NCBI GenBank assembly: GCA_000720845.1
Contig: JODU01000010.1
Location: 186,001 to 250,000 of the forward strand
Direction of reading: 5' to 3'
From: Kitasatospora aureofaciens
Lineage (GTDB): Bacteria; Actinomycetota; Actinomycetes; Streptomycetales; Streptomycetaceae
Length of the DNA stretch: 64,000 bases
Under the pieces are notes generated by a model. That model had not been told where the DNA came from. It searched no databases and was given only the letters and a program-made list of their open reading frames with translations. Below, one piece after another: positions 1-9,200 of this stretch; positions within the stretch are counted from its first letter, which is position 1, and each line of letters starts with the position of its first letter. Made by a program: the position numbers and the translations under genes.

Positions 1-9
1 GTCGGCCTC

Positions 10-237
10 TCACCGGAGCAGGTAGGGCATGTTGACCGTGACCGCCCCGGTGGGGCAGCGGGCGGCGCACGGGCCGCAGTACCAGCACTCGTCGACGTGC
101 ATGTACGCCTTGCCGTTGCGCTCGTCGATGGCGAGGGAGTCCAGCGGGCACATGTCCACGCAGAGCGTGCAGCCTTCGATGCACTTCGACTCGTCGATGG
201 TCACGGGCACGTCGGCCCGCTGGGGCGCCAAGGGCAT
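10..237 (-). CDS. 4Fe-4S dicluster ferredoxin-like protein
   Basis: This 75-residue protein carries two complete [4Fe-4S] motifs. The first uses C19, C23, C26 and C30 followed by P31; the second uses C51, C54, C57 and C61 followed by P62. It would shuttle electrons in the cytoplasm. The spacing resembles the small iron-sulfur subunit that accompanies an APS-reductase or fumarate-reductase-like flavoprotein. Such a partner would be transcribed downstream, beyond the left edge, and cannot be seen. The GntR-type gene upstream reads in the same direction 42 bp away and may be co-transcribed. The ferredoxin fold is certain; the redox partner is not. Confidence 0.9.
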   Translation of the reverse strand: MPLAPQRADVPVTIDESKCIEGCTLCVDMCPLDSLAIDERNGKAYMHVDECWYCGPCAARCPTGAVTVNMPYLLR

Positions 238-279
238 GGCTGTCTCCAGGGAGGGTGCGCGAAAAGGGGGTTCAGCGGG

Positions 280-1080
280 TCACAGGGACCGGTGCAGCAG
301 GCCGCTCATGGCGATGCGGTCGCCGCGGAAGCGGACGAACTCCAGGTCGACCGGGCGGCCGTCGGCGAGGTGGGTGAGCCGTTCCAGCATGAGGACCGCC
401 GTGCCGCGCGGTGCCTCCAGTACGGCGGCGGAGTGCGCGTCGGCGGTGACGGCCTCCAGGGTGATCTCGGCGTGGCCGAGCGGCTTGCCGGTGACGGACT
501 CCAGGAGCCGGAACACGTCGGTGTTCTCCAGGTCCGCGCCGAGCAGGGCGGTCCCGATGTCGAGGGAGAGGTAGGTGAGGTCCAGGGAAAGGGGGACGCC
601 GTTGAGACGGCGCAGGCGTTCGATGTAGAGGACGTCGGCGCCGGGTGGGACGCGGAGGCGTTCGGCGACCGGTGCGGGGGCCGGGACGGGGACGGTGGTG
701 CGGACCTCGTTGGTGACGCGGCCGTGTTCGTGCAGGGTCTCCGCGAGGCCCATCAGGCGGTCCAGTCCGTGGGCGTACTTGCGGGCCACGACCACCGTGC
801 CGATGCCGGGCTGGCGGGCCACGAGCCCTTCGGCGCGCAGCAGGTCGAGCGCCTGGCGGACGGTGTTGCGGGTGGTGTCGTAGTCGGCGGCGAGGGTGTC
901 CTCGTGCGGGAGGGTGCCGTCGGGGAAGGCGTCGTCGAGCAGCTGACGGCGGAGCAGGTCGGCCAGTTGACGGGCCCGGTCGGCGCGCAACCGGCGCCGC
1001 GTGCGGTGGGCGGCGACGGTGGTCGCACCCTGGCCGGCGTGGTCTCGGATGCGGTCGGTGGGCGGCATGGCTGGAACCAT
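280..1080 (-). CDS. GntR family regulator, HutC/UTRA type
   Basis: The protein has an N-terminal winged helix of GntR type (about residues 34-100) followed by a UTRA ligand-binding domain (about 115-260). HutC-subfamily members repress or activate adjacent genes in response to a small molecule. It lies just upstream of the ferredoxin gene on the same strand, so the ferredoxin and its off-window partner are likely targets. The start is uncertain: the ATG at 1080 has a GGATAGG only one base upstream, and M5 is an alternative. The effector cannot be told from the sequence. Confidence 0.85.
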   Translation of the reverse strand: MVPAMPPTDRIRDHAGQGATTVAAHRTRRRLRADRARQLADLLRRQLLDDAFPDGTLPHEDTLAADYDTTRNTVRQALDLLRAEGLVARQPGIGTVVVARKYAHGLDRLMGLAETLHEHGRVTNEVRTTVPVPAPAPVAERLRVPPGADVLYIERLRRLNGVPLSLDLTYLSLDIGTALLGADLENTDVFRLLESVTGKPLGHAEITLEAVTADAHSAAVLEAPRGTAVLMLERLTHLADGRPVDLEFVRFRGDRIAMSGLLHRSL

Positions 1081-1279
1081 ACCTATCCGGTGGGATTAGT
1101 GGTGTTGCGGGAATGTTGCGCCACCTGGGGCTCCGCCGGTTGCGGGGGTGAGCTGGGGGTTTCTCCTGGGAACGGAGGAGATCCGCCACCGGGGTCCGCA
1201 CGGCGCGGGGCGTGGGGGTTCACGCATCCCCGCTTGCAGCCGGGCGCCGTGGCGACTGCCCGCAGCCGGATGGCCGCGG

Positions 1280-2218
1280 CTATGTCAAGGCCGTCAGGCC
1301 CGGAGCGAAGGTGATCAGGAGGGGGAGGAGAGGGACCAGGGCGGCGGTCGCCGTGGTCAGGGCGCGATGGCGGCGGGGCAGGCGGGGCCGGGGCTCCAGG
1401 AGGCGGTCGACCCGTTCGCCGAGGAGGCGGTGGCTGGAGGCGCAGGACAGGACGCCGCGGTGCTGGTTCAGCTCGATCAGGGCCAGCGCGGTGGTCAGGT
1501 GGCCGCAGCGCCGGGAGGCGGTGTCGTCGGCCGAGAGTTCGACCAGGCGGTGGGTCTGGTCGCAGAAGTGGGCGAAGAGCGGGACGCTCGGGAATCCGGT
1601 GGCCAGGGCGGTCGACAGATGCAGCAGCCAGTCGTGGCGGGCCCGGGCGTGGCCGCGCTCGTGGGTGAGCACGGCGTCCAGCTGATGGTCGGTGAGGCGG
1701 TGCAGGGCACCGGTGGTGACGATCAGCTGCGGCGGGCTGCCGGGCATCCACCAGGCGTCCGGGTACTCGTCCTCCAGTACCAGCAGGGGCCCGCGGGCGG
1801 CGGGGAGTCCGGCGGGCAGGTCGGGGGCGCGCTCGCGCAGATGGGCGCGGGACCGGGCGCGCCGGCGGCGGGCCTCGACGAGTTCGCGCACGAGCATCGC
1901 GGTCGTCCAGGCGGCACCGGCCGCCAGCAGCAGGGTGAGGACGGCCGCCCAGACCGGACCGGCGGAGAGGTTGTACGCCGCGGTCACCGCGGGCGGCGCC
2001 GGTGCGAAGAGCTGGGTGCGGACGGTCCCGAAGACGGCCGTGGCACCGAGGACGAGAGCCGTCAGACAGCACAGCAGCACGGTGGCGACCAGGCACTGCC
2101 ACACCCACAGCCCGACCACCGGGTCCCGCTCGGGCCACGCCGAACGGGTCAGCGCGCGCGGCACCGGCACCGCGGCGGTCACGGCGACGACGAACAGCAG
2201 GAGCAGGCAGACGGTCAT
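1280..2218 (-). CDS. M56 family membrane metallopeptidase
   Basis: The protein has hydrophobic segments at about residues 1-20, 38-62, 88-110 and 285-305. It carries a cytoplasmic zinc-protease motif HERGH at 186-190, with downstream acidic ligand candidates in ELSADD near 227-232. This is the architecture of the BlaR1/MecR1-related M56 peptidases. In Streptomyces these usually sit beside a BlaI/CopY repressor gene, but none is found on either side here. Substrate and signal are unknown. It is flanked by non-coding stretches of about 200 bp (1081-1279) and 270 bp (2219-2489) and appears monocistronic. Confidence 0.85.
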   Translation of the reverse strand: MTVCLLLLFVVAVTAAVPVPRALTRSAWPERDPVVGLWVWQCLVATVLLCCLTALVLGATAVFGTVRTQLFAPAPPAVTAAYNLSAGPVWAAVLTLLLAAGAAWTTAMLVRELVEARRRRARSRAHLRERAPDLPAGLPAARGPLLVLEDEYPDAWWMPGSPPQLIVTTGALHRLTDHQLDAVLTHERGHARARHDWLLHLSTALATGFPSVPLFAHFCDQTHRLVELSADDTASRRCGHLTTALALIELNQHRGVLSCASSHRLLGERVDRLLEPRPRLPRRHRALTTATAALVPLLPLLITFAPGLTALT

Positions 2219-2489
2219 GCCACTGGCTCCGGATCCTGGTCGAAGGATGGGCGGCTCTGGCTGTACAGGGCGGTGCTGGGGCTGCGCCGGGCCGTGCCGT
2301 GCGCGCGCACCGCCCGACGCCAGTATGACGGGGTCGGGCGGTGCGAGTCAGGTGTCGGCGGGCACCGGTTCCGGAATTCGTGCCCCAGCCAACCGGTCGC
2401 AGGGAACCTCCGGGCCGCACGCGCCACCGTGCTCGCCGCGCGCGCCACCGCACTCGCCGCGCGCGCCATCGGGCCTCCCCCGCGCCCGG

Positions 2490-3716
2490 TCAGACGTCCC
2501 GCCCGACCACCCGCCCGGTCACCTCGCCCAGCCCGACCCGGACCCCGTTCGGCCCCGGGGCCCAGGCCGAGAGGGTCACCACGTCCCCGTCCTCCAGGAA
2601 CGTCCGCTTGCCGTCGGGGAGTTCCAGCGGGTCGCGGCCGTTCCAGGTCAGTTCGAGCAGCGACCCCCGCTCCCGCTCGGCCGGCCCGCTCACCGTGCCC
2701 GAGCCGTAGAGGTCGCCGGTGCGCAGCGAGGCGCCGTTGACCGTCATGTGGGCCAGCTGCTGGGCGGCCGTCCAGTACATGGTGGAGAACGGCGGCTCGG
2801 AGACGACGTGGCCGTTGACGGCGACGGAGATCCGCAGGTCGTAGCCGCCGGGGCCGTCCTGGTCGTCGTGCGTGTCGTCCAGGTAGGGCAGCAGCTCGTG
2901 GGTGCGCTCGGGCGGCGCCACCCGGGCCTCGTCCAGGGCGTCCAGCGGCGTGATCCACGCCGAGACCGACGTGGCGAAGGACTTGCCGAGGAACGGGCCG
3001 AGGGGCACGTACTCCCAGGCCTGGACGTCCCGCGCGGACCAGTCGTTGAGCAGGCAGAGCCCGAAGACGTGCTCGCGGAAGTCGCCGAGCGCCACCGGAG
3101 TGCCCGGCTCGGAGGGCACGCCCACCACGAAGCCGACCTCGGCCTCGATGTCGAGGCGGACGGACGGGCCGAAGACGGGAGCGGCGTCGGCCGGCGCCTT
3201 GCGCTGCCCGGAGGGGCGTACGACGTCCGTGCCGGACACGACGACCGTGCCGGAGCGGCCGTGGTAGCCGATCGGCAGGTGCTTCCAGTTCGGGGTGAGG
3301 GAGTCGGCGGCGTCGGGGCGGAAGATCCGGCCGACGTTGCGGGCGTGGTTCTCGGAGGCGTAGAAGTCGACGTAGTCGGCGACCTCGAAGGGCAGGTGCA
3401 GGGTCACCGACGCCAGCGGATGGAAGAGCGGCTCCAGGACCTCGCGGTGGGAGGGGACGGTCACCCACGCCGTCAGCGCCCGCCGCACGTCCGACCACGC
3501 CGTGCGCCCGGCCGCCAGCAGCGGGTTGAGGGTGGGCCGGGCGAGCAGGGACGCGTACGGCGATCCCAGCGCGTGGGCCGCCGCGCCCGCGTCGAGGACG
3601 TGGTCGCCGAGCCGGACGCCCACCGTCCGCTCGCGCGAGCCGGGGATCGAGAACACGCCGTACGGAAGGTTGTGCGGGCCGAAGGGGTCGCCCTCGGGGA
3701 CATCGAAGGGGGGCAT
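2490..3716 (-). CDS. fahA: fumarylacetoacetase
   Basis: This enzyme hydrolyses fumarylacetoacetate to fumarate and acetoacetate, the last step of tyrosine and homogentisate catabolism. Family landmarks are clear: DFYASENHARNVG (metal Asp and active-site His), LDIEAEVGFVVG (two metal Glu), LLNDWSARD (metal Asp) and GPFLGKSF (catalytic Lys). From the ATG at 3716, preceded by AAAGCGAGG nine bases upstream, the protein is 408 aa, which fits bacterial FAH. An in-frame ATG at 3746 is possible. No other tyrosine-degradation gene lies nearby. Confidence 0.95.
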   Translation of the reverse strand: MPPFDVPEGDPFGPHNLPYGVFSIPGSRERTVGVRLGDHVLDAGAAAHALGSPYASLLARPTLNPLLAAGRTAWSDVRRALTAWVTVPSHREVLEPLFHPLASVTLHLPFEVADYVDFYASENHARNVGRIFRPDAADSLTPNWKHLPIGYHGRSGTVVVSGTDVVRPSGQRKAPADAAPVFGPSVRLDIEAEVGFVVGVPSEPGTPVALGDFREHVFGLCLLNDWSARDVQAWEYVPLGPFLGKSFATSVSAWITPLDALDEARVAPPERTHELLPYLDDTHDDQDGPGGYDLRISVAVNGHVVSEPPFSTMYWTAAQQLAHMTVNGASLRTGDLYGSGTVSGPAERERGSLLELTWNGRDPLELPDGKRTFLEDGDVVTLSAWAPGPNGVRVGLGEVTGRVVGRDV

Positions 3717-4104
3717 CGGGTGCTGCCTCGCTTTCGTGCTCGCCATGTGCGCCGTGTCTGCGCTGTGCTGGTCGGGCCACACGTTACGGCTGACATGCCG
3801 GTCTTGGGCAGTGCGGCGGAAGGTGGCGGCACACGTCTGCGTCCGCCGTTCGAGCGGCCCCCGGTCACCTTCCCCTGAACAGACGGAAGGCACCTCCGGG
3901 ACCGCCCGGAAGACGGGCGCCGGGCCATGTCGTCGCCAACCGGTGCAGAGGCCCTGAACCGGCTTTAGCCGATGATGTGTCAGGTTTCGGGCACGAACGG
4001 ACGCCCTCGTGCATCCTCGTTCCGGTCCGAACGCACTCGCTACGCCCTCGTTCGGAAGCGATCACGGGTGAGTCGGACGGGTGCGGTGTCCGTATTCTCT
4101 GATC
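3717..4104. other. divergent intergenic region, fahA / HAD gene
   Basis: No gene is supported in these 388 bp. For the HAD gene there is a TATTCT element at 4093-4098, six bases before the ATG at 4105, and no Shine-Dalgarno sequence. This is the layout of a leaderless Streptomyces transcript. An inverted repeat CCGAACG (4027-4033) / CGTTCGG (4049-4055) lies upstream and could be a regulatory site. Both points are inference from spacing. Confidence 0.4.
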
Positions 4105-4914
4105 ATGGACCGCACCGCATATTCACTCGTCGCCACCGACCTGGACGGCACGCTGCTCCGAGGCGGCGACACCGTCTCCGACCGGTCGCTGGCCGCGCTG
4201 GCGCGGGTCGCCGGGGCGGGTGCCCGGCACCTGGTGGTGACGGGGCGGCCGGCGCCCCGGGTGCGCCCCCTGCTCGACCGGCTCGGCTGCACGGGACTCG
4301 CGGTGTGCGGGCAGGGCGCGCAGGTGTACGACGCCGGGGCGCACCGGATGCTGTGGTCGGTCACCCTGGACCGGGAGCTGGCCGAGACCGCGCTCGGCAA
4401 GATCGAGGCCGAGGTGGGTCAGGTGCATGCCGCCGTCGACCAGGACGGCGTCGACGGGCTGACGCTCATCGAGCCGGGCTACCTGATGCCCCACCCGACG
4501 CTGCCCGCGGTGCGCGTCGAGCGGCGTGAGCAGCTGTGGTCCAGGCCGATCAGCAAGGTGCTGCTGCGCCACCCCGAGCTGACCGACGACGAACTGGCGG
4601 CGACGGCGCGCGCGGTGGTCGGTTCCCTCGCGACGGTCACCATGTCGGGGCCCGGCACGGTGGAGCTGCAGCCGTGCGGCATCACCAAGGCGACCGGCCT
4701 GGCGCTGGCCGCCGAGCACCTCGGCCTGGAGCGGCGGCGGACGATCGCCTTCGGGGACATGCCCAACGACATCCCGATGTTCCACTGGGCGGCCCACGGC
4801 GTCGCCATGGCCGGCGCCCACCCCGAACTCAAGGCGGTGGCCGACGAGGTCACCACGACGAACGAGGACGACGGCGTGGCCGTCGTCCTCGAGCGGATCT
4901 TCGGTACTTCGTGA
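4105..4914 (+). CDS. HAD family hydrolase, Cof type
   Basis: This 269-aa cytoplasmic phosphatase has all four HAD motifs: DLDGT at residues 12-16 with the nucleophile Asp, TGRP near residue 46, a Lys in PISKVLL, and FGDMPND near residue 215. The large C2-type cap between motifs II and III marks the Cof/YbjI subfamily, which acts on sugar phosphates, pyridoxal phosphate or related substrates. The substrate cannot be deduced. The ATG at 4105 is preferred over an upstream GTG at 4081 because homology starts there and a -10-like box sits at leaderless distance. Confidence 0.9.
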   Translation: MDRTAYSLVATDLDGTLLRGGDTVSDRSLAALARVAGAGARHLVVTGRPAPRVRPLLDRLGCTGLAVCGQGAQVYDAGAHRMLWSVTLDRELAETALGKIEAEVGQVHAAVDQDGVDGLTLIEPGYLMPHPTLPAVRVERREQLWSRPISKVLLRHPELTDDELAATARAVVGSLATVTMSGPGTVELQPCGITKATGLALAAEHLGLERRRTIAFGDMPNDIPMFHWAAHGVAMAGAHPELKAVADEVTTTNEDDGVAVVLERIFGTS

Positions 4915-5035
4915 CGCGCCACCGCTCAGCGAGCCACCGCTCGGTGCGCCACCGAGGGCTGCGGCACCGCTCAGCGCGCCACCGACGGCTGCGTCACCAT
5001 GGCCGCGTCACCGGTGGGTGCGCCACCACGCGGGT
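4915..5035. repeat. degenerate GCCACCG repeat
   Basis: After the HAD stop codon the sequence is built from imperfect copies of a GCGCCACCG/CAGCG motif at irregular 10-25 bp spacing. It lies between convergent genes and encodes nothing convincing. It is probably slippage-derived spacer DNA. Confidence 0.5.
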
Positions 5036-5040
5036 ACGGC

Positions 5041-5529
5041 TCAGTACGCGCTGAAGACGTTGTCCATCGAGCCGTAGCGGTCGGCCGCGTAGTTGCAGGC
5101 GGCGGTGATGTTGGCGACCGGGTCGTACGGGTCCCATGAGGTGCCGGGCACGTGGTACGCCTGGAAGGTCGGGTCGATCACCTGGAGCAGGCCCTTGGAC
5201 GGGGTGCCGTTGACGGCGTTGATGTCCCAGTTGTTGATGGCGAGCGGGTTGCCGGAGGACTCCCGCATGATGTTGCGGTGAATGCCCTCGTAGGTCCCGG
5301 GGATGCCGTGCTGGGCCATGATGTCGAGCGACTCACGGATCCAGCCGTCGAGGTTGTCCGGGTACGTCGTGGCCGCCGTGGTGGCGGTCGTGGCGGCGGC
5401 CGGGGTGGCCGCGGAGGCGGTGGCGGCGCCGATGAGCGGCAGCGCGAGCACCGCGGCACCGGTGCCGGCCACGGCGAGCTTGCGGGCGAGGCTGGTGCGG
5501 GCGTGACGGTTCTGACCGTTGGCAGACAT
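5041..5529 (-). CDS. secreted SLT-domain lytic transglycosylase
   Basis: The 162-aa precursor has a basic N-region, a hydrophobic core (about 18-38) and a signal peptidase site near ASA-A at 40-41. A Thr/Ala-rich linker follows, then an SLT lysozyme-like domain. IMRESSGNP contains the expected catalytic Glu90, and GLLQVIDPTF is the typical substrate-groove segment. It would cleave peptidoglycan glycan strands outside the membrane. Its 5' leader contains a c-di-AMP riboswitch (see 5540-5735), the usual control of cell-wall hydrolases in Streptomyces. Confidence 0.92.
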   Translation of the reverse strand: MSANGQNRHARTSLARKLAVAGTGAAVLALPLIGAATASAATPAAATTATTAATTYPDNLDGWIRESLDIMAQHGIPGTYEGIHRNIMRESSGNPLAINNWDINAVNGTPSKGLLQVIDPTFQAYHVPGTSWDPYDPVANITAACNYAADRYGSMDNVFSAY

Positions 5530-5539
5530 GCAGTGTCCC

Positions 5540-5735
5540 TCTCCTTACGCCTACGAGGTGAGCTGTCGGGTTCGGGCGGGGAGGTGCCCGGCCGTGCCCT
5601 GACGGGTACGGCTTCACCCCTAGCCGCTCCGGTGGTGACCGGTGCGGCGACTTACCTTGGGTCCCCCGCTCCTGCCTGCGAGTTTGTTGGGTGGATGACT
5701 GTGCGACGGGCGGTGGCAGGATTCGGCGTCCACCC
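5540..5735 (-). promoter_or_regulatory. c-di-AMP (ydaO-yuaA) riboswitch
   Basis: Read on the minus strand, the leader of the SLT gene contains the conserved blocks of this aptamer in order: CGCCGAATCC, then GGGGGACCCAAGGTAAGTCG, then GGGGTGAAGCCG, and finally CCCGACAGCTCACCTCGTAG followed by GCGT. It ends just before the AAGGAGAGGG ribosome-binding region. In Streptomyces this class turns off cell-wall hydrolase genes when c-di-AMP is high. Boundaries are estimated from the conserved blocks, not from a covariance model. Confidence 0.88.
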
Positions 5736-5740
5736 GACAG

Positions 5741-6440
5741 GCCGGGAACGTATGCGAGAGCACATGTCCGGAACAAGTGCAGGAATCACCCCACGTGCCT
5801 GTTGACCTTGGTCTGAGGCGTTTGAGGCTCTTGATCCTTTGCCGTTGCCAAGCCTCAACTGGCTTGCGGGGCAAAGGGAGGGCACAGGTTCGGAAGGGGT
5901 TGCCTGTGGGCGGTTCGGAGTGAGCCAACTCACTGGCCTCAACAAGCATGGCAAAACGGGCATTCATCTCAACCGTGCGTCAACCGGCCACGGGTGGCGA
6001 CGGCTTCGGGTGTCGAGTCGCGGGTGGAGGGAAGCGGGGTGGGGAGTGGGTGGCCGCGGAGGTGTCTTTCGCGCCTGCCGGGAGGGTGGGCGCGGACCGG
6101 TGCGAGTGCGTGTGGACCGGTGCGGACCGCCTCGGGTGCGTGGGTCGATCGGGTGACGTTCTCGAAGTGCGGGCCGTTGGGAGGGGTGGTGGGATCTTCG
6201 GTGGCGGCTTCCGGCTCGTTCGCGCTCCCGGTCCGGCTCATCCCTCTGGCGATATCAATCAAAATCTGCTCATATCACCTGATCAAAAACATACCGCTCA
6301 TGATCCGATACCGACCAGCCTGTAACGGTGGGCGCTAGCGGTGATCGAAAGGTGACCGGATACGCTGACTTGAGTGGTGGCAGCGACCTATCGACAAACC
6401 AGGTAATCGCCAGTAGACACCAGCAGACAGGAGACCCCTC
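5741..6440. other. intergenic region before the polyprenyl synthase gene
   Basis: No convincing gene is seen in these 700 bp; open frames here have atypical composition and no ribosome-binding sites. The left part should hold the promoter of the riboswitch-controlled SLT gene. The right part (6250-6440) is AT-richer than its surroundings and leads into the polyprenyl synthase gene through CAGGAG and a GTG at 6441. Confidence 0.5.
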
Positions 6441-7451
6441 GTGACCGTCGTCGGGCCGTTCGGGCTGAGCGTGCGGGACCAGGCTCTGGAAGCCGATGTC
6501 CAGGCCGGATTGGTTGCTGTCGAGGAAGGGTTGCTTGAGGCAACCAAAAGCGAGGTGCCGTTCATCACGGAGGCCGCCCAGCACCTGGTGCGGGCCGGCG
6601 GGAAACGGTTCCGGCCGCTGCTGGTGATGCTCTCGGCCCAGTTCGGCGACCCCTACGCCCCCGGGATCGTGCCCTCGGCCGTGGTCGTGGAGCTGACCCA
6701 CCTCGCCACGCTGTACCACGACGACGTGATGGACGAGGCCGCCGTGCGCCGCGGGGTGCCCAGCGCGAACACCCGCTGGGGCAACTCGGTCGCGGTCCTC
6801 ACCGGCGACTTCCTGTTCGCCCGCGCCTCGCAGATCCTCGCCGACCTCGGCCCCGAGGCGGTCCGCGTCCAGGCCCTCGCGTTCGAGCGGCTGGTCACCG
6901 GTCAGATCCTGGAGACGGCCGGACCGCAGGACGGCCGCGACCCGGTCGACCACTACCTGGACGTACTGGGCGGCAAGACGGGCTCGCTGGTGGCGGTCTC
7001 CTGCCGGTTCGGCGCGATGATGTCCGGCGCCGACGAGACGGTGGTGGACGTGCTGACCCAGTACGGCGAGCGGCTCGGCGTCGCCTTCCAGCTCGCGGAC
7101 GACGTCCTGGACATCGCCTCCGACTCCGACGAGTCCGGCAAGACGCCCGGCACGGACCTGCGCGAGGGCATTCCCACGCTGCCGGTACTGCGGCTGCGCG
7201 AGCGGGCGGCCCGGCTGGGGCTCGCCGAGGACATCGCGCTGTGCGAGCTGCTCGACTCCGACCTGAGCGACGACGCGCGGCACGCCGAGGCGCTGCGCCT
7301 GCTGCGCGCCCACCCCGCGCTGGAGCAGGCCCGCCGGGACACCGTCCGGTACGCCAAGGACGCCCGGGCCGCGCTGGCTCCGCTGCGGGAGTGCGACGCC
7401 AAGGCCGCGCTGATCGAGCTGTGCGACGCGGTGGTCCACCGGGCCGGCTGA
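6441..7451 (+). CDS. long-chain polyprenyl diphosphate synthase
   Basis: This trans-prenyltransferase adds isopentenyl diphosphate to an allylic primer to build the side chain of menaquinone. Both aspartate-rich motifs are present: DDVMD at 94-98 and DDVLD at 220-224. GGKRFRP (53-59) and the GGKTGSL segment (177-183) bind the substrates. The 336-aa length fits hepta- to nonaprenyl synthases. The GTG start is supported by AGGAG seven bases upstream. Product length is inferred, but proximity to respiratory genes agrees with a quinone role. Confidence 0.9.
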   Translation: MTVVGPFGLSVRDQALEADVQAGLVAVEEGLLEATKSEVPFITEAAQHLVRAGGKRFRPLLVMLSAQFGDPYAPGIVPSAVVVELTHLATLYHDDVMDEAAVRRGVPSANTRWGNSVAVLTGDFLFARASQILADLGPEAVRVQALAFERLVTGQILETAGPQDGRDPVDHYLDVLGGKTGSLVAVSCRFGAMMSGADETVVDVLTQYGERLGVAFQLADDVLDIASDSDESGKTPGTDLREGIPTLPVLRLRERAARLGLAEDIALCELLDSDLSDDARHAEALRLLRAHPALEQARRDTVRYAKDARAALAPLRECDAKAALIELCDAVVHRAG

Positions 7452-7875
7452 CCGCCCGGCGGCCCGGCGTGCGCCGGCCGTCGCGTGTCGTCCGTCGTCC
7501 GGTCGGTCCGTCGTCCGGTCGGTCGTCGGGTGTGTCGCCCGTCGCGTGTGGTCCGTCGCCCGTCGCCTGCCCGTCGTCCGTCGCGTGCCGCCGTCCGTGA
7601 TGTGTGTCACGCACGCGACCGTCCGCTGCCGGGCGGCGCTGTCGATTGGCGTACACCGCCCCCTACGGGCCGGGGGAGTCGGCACCCCTGCGTGTCATCC
7701 CGCAGGAGTAGGCGGAGTTGAGCCCGCGGTCTGACGCTTGTGCTCCGGTGATTTGGTCAGATGGACACCACGGAAAAACACCAATCCTCACCGATTCGGG
7801 TGAGAATGGCGGCTCACGGGTGAACGAGTGCGAGGTCGCGAGACAGCCGCCGCCGACGACGGAGGTAGGGCACAC
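7452..7875. other. intergenic region with CGTC/GTCCG low-complexity tract
   Basis: From about 7455 to 7605 the DNA is a run of irregular CGTCGTCCGTCGTCCGGTCGG-like words without fixed period. It looks like replication slippage rather than a structured array. From 7610 to 7875 the sequence is ordinary and should contain the promoter of the LolA-like gene, whose ribosome-binding site GGAGG lies at 7861-7865. No gene is seen. Confidence 0.5.
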
Positions 7876-9138
7876 ATGGCACCGATCGATTCCGACGACA
7901 ACACGACCGCCGGGGAGGGCGAGGAGCTGCGGGCCGGACGGCGCAAGGCCGCGCGGTACGTCGTCCCGGTCGCGGTGATGGGGGTGGCGGCCGCGACGAT
8001 CGGGCTCGTCCCCGCGCTCGCCGACTCCGGCGACCCCGACCTGCCGAAGGTCACGGCGGAGCAGCTCATAGAGAAGATCGCCAAGTCGGACGTCCAGCAG
8101 CTGTCCGGCACGGTGCGCATCAACACCGACCTGGGACTGCCGGACCTCGGCGGACTGGAGAGCGGCCTGATGTCCGGAATGTCCGGTGGTCCGGGCTCCG
8201 GCGAGGACGGCGAGGGCTCCGCCGCCGACCCCTCGGCCAAGCTCACCGAGCTGGTGTCCGGCAGTCACACGCTGCGCGTCGCGGCCGACGGCCCCGACCG
8301 GCAGAAGCTCTCCCTGCTGGAGAACGCCGCCGAGTACAGCCTGATCCACAACGGCAAGGACGTCTGGGGCTACGACAGCCGGTCCAACGAGGTCTACCAC
8401 TCCACCGCCGCCGACGGCGCCGAGCGGCCGGGCAAGGACGTGCCGGGCAAGGACGTGCCGGGCAAGGACGTGCCGGCCACCCCGAAGGACTTCGCCGACC
8501 AGGCGCTCAAGGCGGTCGACGACACCACGTCGGTGACCGTCGGCGGCACCGCCCAGGTGGCCGGCCGGGACGCCTACCGCTTGGTCGTCGAGCCCAAGCA
8601 GGGCGGTTCCACGATCGGTGCGATCACCGTGGCCGTGGACGCCGAGACCGGCACCCCGCTGAAGTTCACCCTGACCCCGGCGAGCGGCGGCGCCGCCGTC
8701 GTGGACGTGGGCTTCACCAAGGTCAGCTTCGCGAAGCCGGACGCGTCGACGTTCGACTTCACGCCGCCCGAGGGAGCCAAGGTCACCGAGGCCGACGAGA
8801 CCGGCGAGCGGGCCAAGACCCCGGAGCGCGGACGCGAGGCCGAGGGCGGCCTGGCCAAGGAGCTGGACGGCCTCAAGGTCATCGGCGAGGGCTGGAACTC
8901 GATCGCCGCCTTCGACACCGGCGCCGGGGGCGGCCTGCCCACGGGCTCCACGGGCGGCGACCTCGGGGCCCTCGGCGGCTTCCTCGGCTCCTTCGGAGAC
9001 CAGGTCAAGGGCGACTTCGGCTCGGGCACGGTCTTCAAGACCCGCCTGGTCAACGCGCTGATCACGGACGACGGCAAGGTCTACGCCGGCGCGGTCACCA
9101 AGGACGCGCTGGTGAAGGCGGCCGACGCCGCGAAGTAG
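7876..9138 (+). CDS. LolA/RseB-like membrane-anchored protein
   Basis: From the ATG at 7876, preceded by GGAGGTAGGG, the protein is 420 aa. It has a short basic N-terminus, one transmembrane or signal segment (about 28-50) and a long extracytoplasmic domain of the LolA/RseB beta-sheet type known from Streptomyces proteins of this kind. A Gly-Lys-Asp-Val-Pro unit is repeated three times, encoded by a 15-bp tandem repeat at about 8430-8475. It is followed by an ABC transporter pair, 62 bp downstream, and probably forms one operon with it. It may bind a lipid or a lipoprotein; this is inference. Confidence 0.75.
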   Translation: MAPIDSDDNTTAGEGEELRAGRRKAARYVVPVAVMGVAAATIGLVPALADSGDPDLPKVTAEQLIEKIAKSDVQQLSGTVRINTDLGLPDLGGLESGLMSGMSGGPGSGEDGEGSAADPSAKLTELVSGSHTLRVAADGPDRQKLSLLENAAEYSLIHNGKDVWGYDSRSNEVYHSTAADGAERPGKDVPGKDVPGKDVPATPKDFADQALKAVDDTTSVTVGGTAQVAGRDAYRLVVEPKQGGSTIGAITVAVDAETGTPLKFTLTPASGGAAVVDVGFTKVSFAKPDASTFDFTPPEGAKVTEADETGERAKTPERGREAEGGLAKELDGLKVIGEGWNSIAAFDTGAGGGLPTGSTGGDLGALGGFLGSFGDQVKGDFGSGTVFKTRLVNALITDDGKVYAGAVTKDALVKAADAAK

Positions 9139-9200
9139 CAGAAGCAGGACCCGCCCAGCATCCCCAGCCGGACGGCGAAGAGGACGAAGAGAGGGAGCCG

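Noticed and set aside
97..2740. Long plus-strand frames opposite the GntR and M56 genes.
   Set aside because: They are low-complexity Arg/Gly/Ala shadows without motifs; the minus-strand products have clear domains.
7455..7605. CGTC/GTCCG-rich tract as a possible CRISPR or structured repeat.
   Set aside because: No fixed repeat length, no unique spacers, no cas genes; it looks like slippage.
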